In this document: positions 37,683 to 40,514 of the stretch, one piece after another
How positions within the stretch are numbered: the first letter of the stretch is position 1
How the letters are laid out: the number at the start of each line of letters is the position of its first letter
NCBI RefSeq assembly: GCF_900111375.1
Contig: NZ_FOHB01000015.1
Location: 1-40,514, forward strand
Source: Pedococcus cremeus
GTDB taxonomy: Bacteria > Actinomycetota > Actinomycetes > Actinomycetales > Dermatophilaceae
Direction: 5' to 3'
DNA length: 40,514 nt
Translations under genes and position numbers: made by a program
The notes under the pieces: model-generated
Seen by the model: the letters and a program-made list of their open reading frames with translations, nothing else
Told to the model about the DNA's origin: nothing
The model's database searches: none

Positions 37683-38318
37683 ATGCCGACCACCAGCGGG
37701 GGACAGGGAGCCACGCCACGCCGACCGGCGCGGCGTGGCTCCGGGGCGCGCCCGGGCGCGAAGTCGGCAGCCTCGCGGCCCAGCACCCGCTCGACCGCGG
37801 CACGACCCTCCGCCCGGGGCGGCAACGCCCTCCGGCAGGCGGCTGCCGCCGCCCGCTCGGCACGTGACCGAAAGGCCACCCGGTCGCTGCGGCGCATCCT
37901 CGTGCTGGCCTCGATCTTCGTGCTGCTCGCCATCACGCTGGTGCCCACGCTGCGCTCGTACCTGCGCCAGCAGGGCGACATCGACGCCATGCGCGAGCAG
38001 GTGGCGACGCAGCAGCGACAGGTCGAGGAGCTCCAGAAGGAGCAGGCCCGCTGGAACGACAACGCCTACGTCGAGCAGCAGGCCCGCGAGCGGCTGAAGT
38101 TCGTCATGGTCGGCGACCGCTCCTACACCGTTATCGACGGCGACCCCGAGCAGCCCGAGACCCCTGGTGTGGCGGCGGCGCCGACGTCGAAGCAGCACTC
38201 ACCGTGGTACGGCCGCGTCTGGGAGTCCGCCAAGGTCGCCGACCACGGCGCCGGCACCCCGTCCGGCTCGTCCGGCACGCCGGATCCCTCCTCCACCCCG
38301 ACCCCGACGAAGCAGTAG
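37683..38318 (+). CDS. FtsB/DivIC-family septum formation initiator
   Basis: 211 residues from ATG 37683, with GAGG at 37674-37677. Residues 1-68 are a basic, disordered cytoplasmic tail rich in Arg, Ala, Ser and Pro, typical of the actinobacterial proteins. One transmembrane helix (~70-90, ILVLASIFVLLAITLVPTL) is followed by a coiled coil (~95-128, IDAMREQVATQQRQVEELQKEQ) and the DivIC signature NAYVEQQARERLKFVMVGDRSY. The C-terminal ~60 residues are a low-complexity Ser/Thr/Pro tail. It should join the FtsL/FtsQ subcomplex at the division septum. Its place after eno is conserved across Actinobacteria. Confidence 0.93.
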   Translation: MPTTSGGQGATPRRPARRGSGARPGAKSAASRPSTRSTAARPSARGGNALRQAAAAARSARDRKATRSLRRILVLASIFVLLAITLVPTLRSYLRQQGDIDAMREQVATQQRQVEELQKEQARWNDNAYVEQQARERLKFVMVGDRSYTVIDGDPEQPETPGVAAAPTSKQHSPWYGRVWESAKVADHGAGTPSGSSGTPDPSSTPTPTKQ

Positions 38319-38325
38319 GTCCCGC

Positions 38326-38865
38326 ATGACCCCCACCCGCCCGGAGGCCCCCACCCAGGCGGACCTCGACGCCGTCCACGTCCAGCTCGGGCGCGTGCCC
38401 CGCGGTGTCGCCGCCGTCGCGCACCGGTGTCCCTGCGGCCGGCCCGACGTCCTCACCACGGAACCGCGGCTGCCGGACGGCACGCCGTTCCCCACGACGT
38501 TCTACGCGACCTGCCCCAAGCTGACCGGCGCGATCAGCACGCTCGAGAACGGCGGGCTGATGCGGGAGATGACCGAGCGGCTGGCCGAGGACGCCGACCT
38601 CGCGGCTCGCTACGCCGCCGCGCACGACGACTACCTGCGCCGGCGCGCCGAGCTCGGCGAGGTGCCCGAGATCGATGGCATCTCGGCGGGCGGCATGCCG
38701 AACCGCGTCAAGTGCCTGCACGTCCTCGTGGCCCACTCGCTCGCCGCCGGCCCCGGCGTCAACCCGCTCGGCGACGAGGCCCTCGAGCTGCTCGGCGAGT
38801 GGTGGGCGGCCGGCTCGTGCGTGCCGGACGACGCGGTCCCGGGCGCGACGGAGGGAGAGCAGTGA
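38326..38865 (+). CDS. DUF501 family protein
   Basis: 179 residues from ATG 38326, seven bases after the previous stop; the ribosome site is weak (AGGT just ahead). The family pattern is clear: LGRVPRGVAAVAHRCPCGRPDVL, FPTTFYATCPKLTGAISTLENGG, and GMPNRVKCLHVLVAHSLAAGPGVNPLGDEAL. Conserved Cys and His residues (CPCG, TCPK, CLHVLVAH) suggest metal binding. No function is established; it always keeps company with ftsB and ppx. Soluble, no signal. Its stop overlaps the ppx start (GTGA). Confidence 0.92.
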   Translation: MTPTRPEAPTQADLDAVHVQLGRVPRGVAAVAHRCPCGRPDVLTTEPRLPDGTPFPTTFYATCPKLTGAISTLENGGLMREMTERLAEDADLAARYAAAHDDYLRRRAELGEVPEIDGISAGGMPNRVKCLHVLVAHSLAAGPGVNPLGDEALELLGEWWAAGSCVPDDAVPGATEGEQ

Positions 38866-39809
38866 CCCGCGTCGGCGCCATCGACTGCGGCACCAACTCG
38901 ATCCGCCTCCTCGTCGCCGACGTCGACGCGGCCGCCGGCAAGCTGACCGACGTCGTGCGCCGCATGGAGGTCGTGCGCCTCGGCTACGGCGTCGACCGCA
39001 CCGGGATGATCGACCCCGAGGCGATGCGACGCACGGTCGCGATGGCCCGCGAGTATGCCGCCCAGTGCGAGCAGGCGGGCGTCGAGGCCGTGCGCTTCGT
39101 GGCGACCTCTGCCTCGCGGGACGCCGGCAACGCCCACGAGTTCGTCGCCGGGGTGCGCGAGGCGTTCTCCCACTTCGGCGTCGCGCCCGAGGTCGTCTCG
39201 GGCGCCGAGGAGGCAGCCCTGTCGTTCCGGGGCGCCACCGGCGAGCTGCGGCCGCTCGGCATCGACGGCCCGCGCCTCGTCGTCGACCTCGGCGGCGGCT
39301 CGACCGAGTTCGTCCGCGGCATCGACAGCGTCGAGGCGGCGCGCTCGGTCGACATCGGCTGCGTGCGGATGACCGAGCGCCACCTGCGCAGCGACCCGCC
39401 CACGGAGGCGGAGATCGCGGCCGCGGCCCGCGACATCGACGAGGCCATCGACCTCGCGGCCGGGGAGGTCGACTTCCGCGGCGTCGCCGCCCTCGTGGGC
39501 CTGGCCGGCACCGTCACCACCATCACCGCCCATGCCCTCGGTCTGCCGACCTACGACGCGAGCCGCATCCACCTCACGACCCTGCCGCCCGACGCCGTGC
39601 TGACGGCCTGCCAGTCGCTGCTCCACATGACCCGCGCCGACCGGGCCGCCCTGCCGTTCATGCATCCCGGCCGCGTCGACGTCATCGGGGCCGGCGCGCT
39701 GGTGTGGCACCAGGTCGTGCAGCGAGTGGCCAGCGTGTCCGGCACCTCCACGGTCATCACGTCCGAGCACGACATCCTCGACGGCATCGCCTTCTCCTGC
39801 GCCGACTGA
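38862..39809 (+). CDS. Ppx/GppA-family exopolyphosphatase
   Basis: 315 residues from GTG 38862 (GTGA overlap); GAGGGAGA (38850-38857) lies ahead. An ASKHA-fold phosphatase: VGAIDCGTNSIRLLV (phosphate 1 loop), VRFVATSASRDAGNAHEFV, VVSGAEEAALSF (catalytic Glu region), LVVDLGGGSTEFV (phosphate 2 loop) and ALVGLAGTVTTITA. The length is that of the short actinobacterial type (as Mycobacterium Ppx1/Ppx2), without the C-terminal HD domain of E. coli Ppx. It trims polyphosphate or hydrolyses pppGpp; which one cannot be told here. Confidence 0.93.
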   Translation: MTRVGAIDCGTNSIRLLVADVDAAAGKLTDVVRRMEVVRLGYGVDRTGMIDPEAMRRTVAMAREYAAQCEQAGVEAVRFVATSASRDAGNAHEFVAGVREAFSHFGVAPEVVSGAEEAALSFRGATGELRPLGIDGPRLVVDLGGGSTEFVRGIDSVEAARSVDIGCVRMTERHLRSDPPTEAEIAAAARDIDEAIDLAAGEVDFRGVAALVGLAGTVTTITAHALGLPTYDASRIHLTTLPPDAVLTACQSLLHMTRADRAALPFMHPGRVDVIGAGALVWHQVVQRVASVSGTSTVITSEHDILDGIAFSCAD

Positions 39810-39960
39810 CCGGGCCCGGACGGCTACCCCGCCCGCACGCCGTAACCGGCCGCCGGGTCGCTCGTTGCCACGGTGACGCAGACGACGGGCGCGCTGGGGA
39901 GGCGACATCCCGGAACAGTGGACGGCAGCCGGCGACGAGGCCGGGCAGCAGGCAGGACCT

Positions 39961-40514
39961 GTGCCGACCTCGCCACCTCCGTCATGGCTCAGCGGCCTCG
40001 TCAACCGGCGTGACAGCTGGGTCGGGCGCGCGGCCAACCCCCTGTCCGGCGTCGCCTTCCTGCTCGTCATCGCCCTGCTCATGGGCCTGTCGGTCGCGTC
40101 GTTCAGACACGTCTTCACCGATGTGGTGATGGTGTCGCTGCGCACCGACCGCATCGGGTCCCAGCTGCAGACCTCCAGTGACGTCAAGCTGCGCGGGCTG
40201 GTCGTGGGGGAGGTTCGTGACATCCGCACCACGGGGAAGGGTGCGGTGCTGTCGCTGGCGCTGAAGCCGGGGATGGTGCCGCAGATCCCGGCCGACGTCT
40301 CCGCGCGGCTGCTGCCGAAGACGCTGTTCGGTGAGCGCTACGTCGACCTCGTCGTCGCGCCCGGCAGCCGCACTCGACCCATCGCCGACGGCGACGTCAT
40401 CCCCCAGGACCGCACAGCGGTGGCCATCGAGCTCGAGCGGGTCTTCGACGACCTGCTGCCGCTGCTGCGCACGGTGCAGCCGGAGAAGCTGTCGGCCACC
40501 TTGAACGCGCTCGC
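39961..40514 (+). CDS. MCE-family (MlaD-type) protein, N-terminal part (3' end outside window)
   Basis: The frame runs from GTG 39961 off the window (184 complete residues seen); CAGGA sits about five bases ahead, and an in-frame TGA at 39874 with no other start between limits the choice. A cytoplasmic N-terminus of ~25 residues is followed by one transmembrane helix (~30-47, SGVAFLLVIALLMGLSVA). The MCE domain (~50-130) shows VSLRTDRIGSQLQTSSDVKL, the family's GVxVGEV-like RGLVVGEVRDI, and LLPKTLFGERYVDLV. MCE proteins form rings that carry lipids or sterols with YrbE permeases and an MceG ATPase. No YrbE gene precedes it here, so this may start an mce cluster or stand apart. The 150-bp gap before it shows no clear promoter. 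Confidence 0.85.
   Translation, partial: MPTSPPPSWLSGLVNRRDSWVGRAANPLSGVAFLLVIALLMGLSVASFRHVFTDVVMVSLRTDRIGSQLQTSSDVKLRGLVVGEVRDIRTTGKGAVLSLALKPGMVPQIPADVSARLLPKTLFGERYVDLVVAPGSRTRPIADGDVIPQDRTAVAIELERVFDDLLPLLRTVQPEKLSATLNAL

Noticed and set aside
38631-40232. 533-codon open frame on the - strand
   Set aside because: Spans DUF501, ppx and the MCE start antisense; no recognisable protein.

Overview
The window is about 40.5 kb of very GC-rich DNA with tight gene packing, many GTG starts and frequent 4-bp stop/start overlaps. Mfd, SurA-like lipoprotein, MazG, enolase, FtsB/DivIC, DUF501 and Ppx lie in the order usual for Actinobacteria. Codon use and gene order suggest a member of the Intrasporangiaceae or a close relative (Micrococcales); the family-level call is inference.

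Region 1 (1-27563, all on the + strand) is a large polysaccharide assembly locus. It opens with the end of a DUF4082 protein and a secreted, cysteine-rich beta-helix protein. Next come a GT2 glycosyltransferase, HddC-like and HddA-like heptose enzymes, two DegT-type aminotransferases, a Wzx-type flippase, an AlgD-like nucleotide-sugar dehydrogenase, a GT4 enzyme, an AsnB-type amidotransferase, a two-domain oxidoreductase and a heparinase II/III-like protein. Two chain-length (Wzz-like) proteins with decayed kinase domains, a Wzy-type polymerase, a fused GmhB-GmhA protein, a second GT4, an epimerase and a third GT4 complete it. Together these predict a Wzx/Wzy-dependent acidic polymer containing D-glycero-D-manno-heptose (from GDP-heptose), probably uronic acid (perhaps amidated) and amino sugars. 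All four enzymatic steps to GDP-D-glycero-alpha-D-manno-heptose are present, split between two sites about 17 kb apart. No priming phosphoglycosyltransferase is visible.

Region 2 (27497-28375) holds a PAP2 phosphatase on the - strand. Its 3' end overlaps the last glycosyltransferase, and it is divergent from mfd.

Region 3 (28376-40514) is a conserved housekeeping stretch: mfd, lipoprotein, mazG, then an inserted block (2'-5' RNA ligase-like gene on the - strand, and a psuK-psuG pseudouridine catabolism pair with an apparently leaderless promoter), then eno, ftsB/divIC, DUF501, ppx and the start of an MCE-family gene cut by the window end. I saw no tRNA, rRNA, CRISPR array, insertion sequence or attachment site. 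No gene-free stretch exceeds 300 bases.
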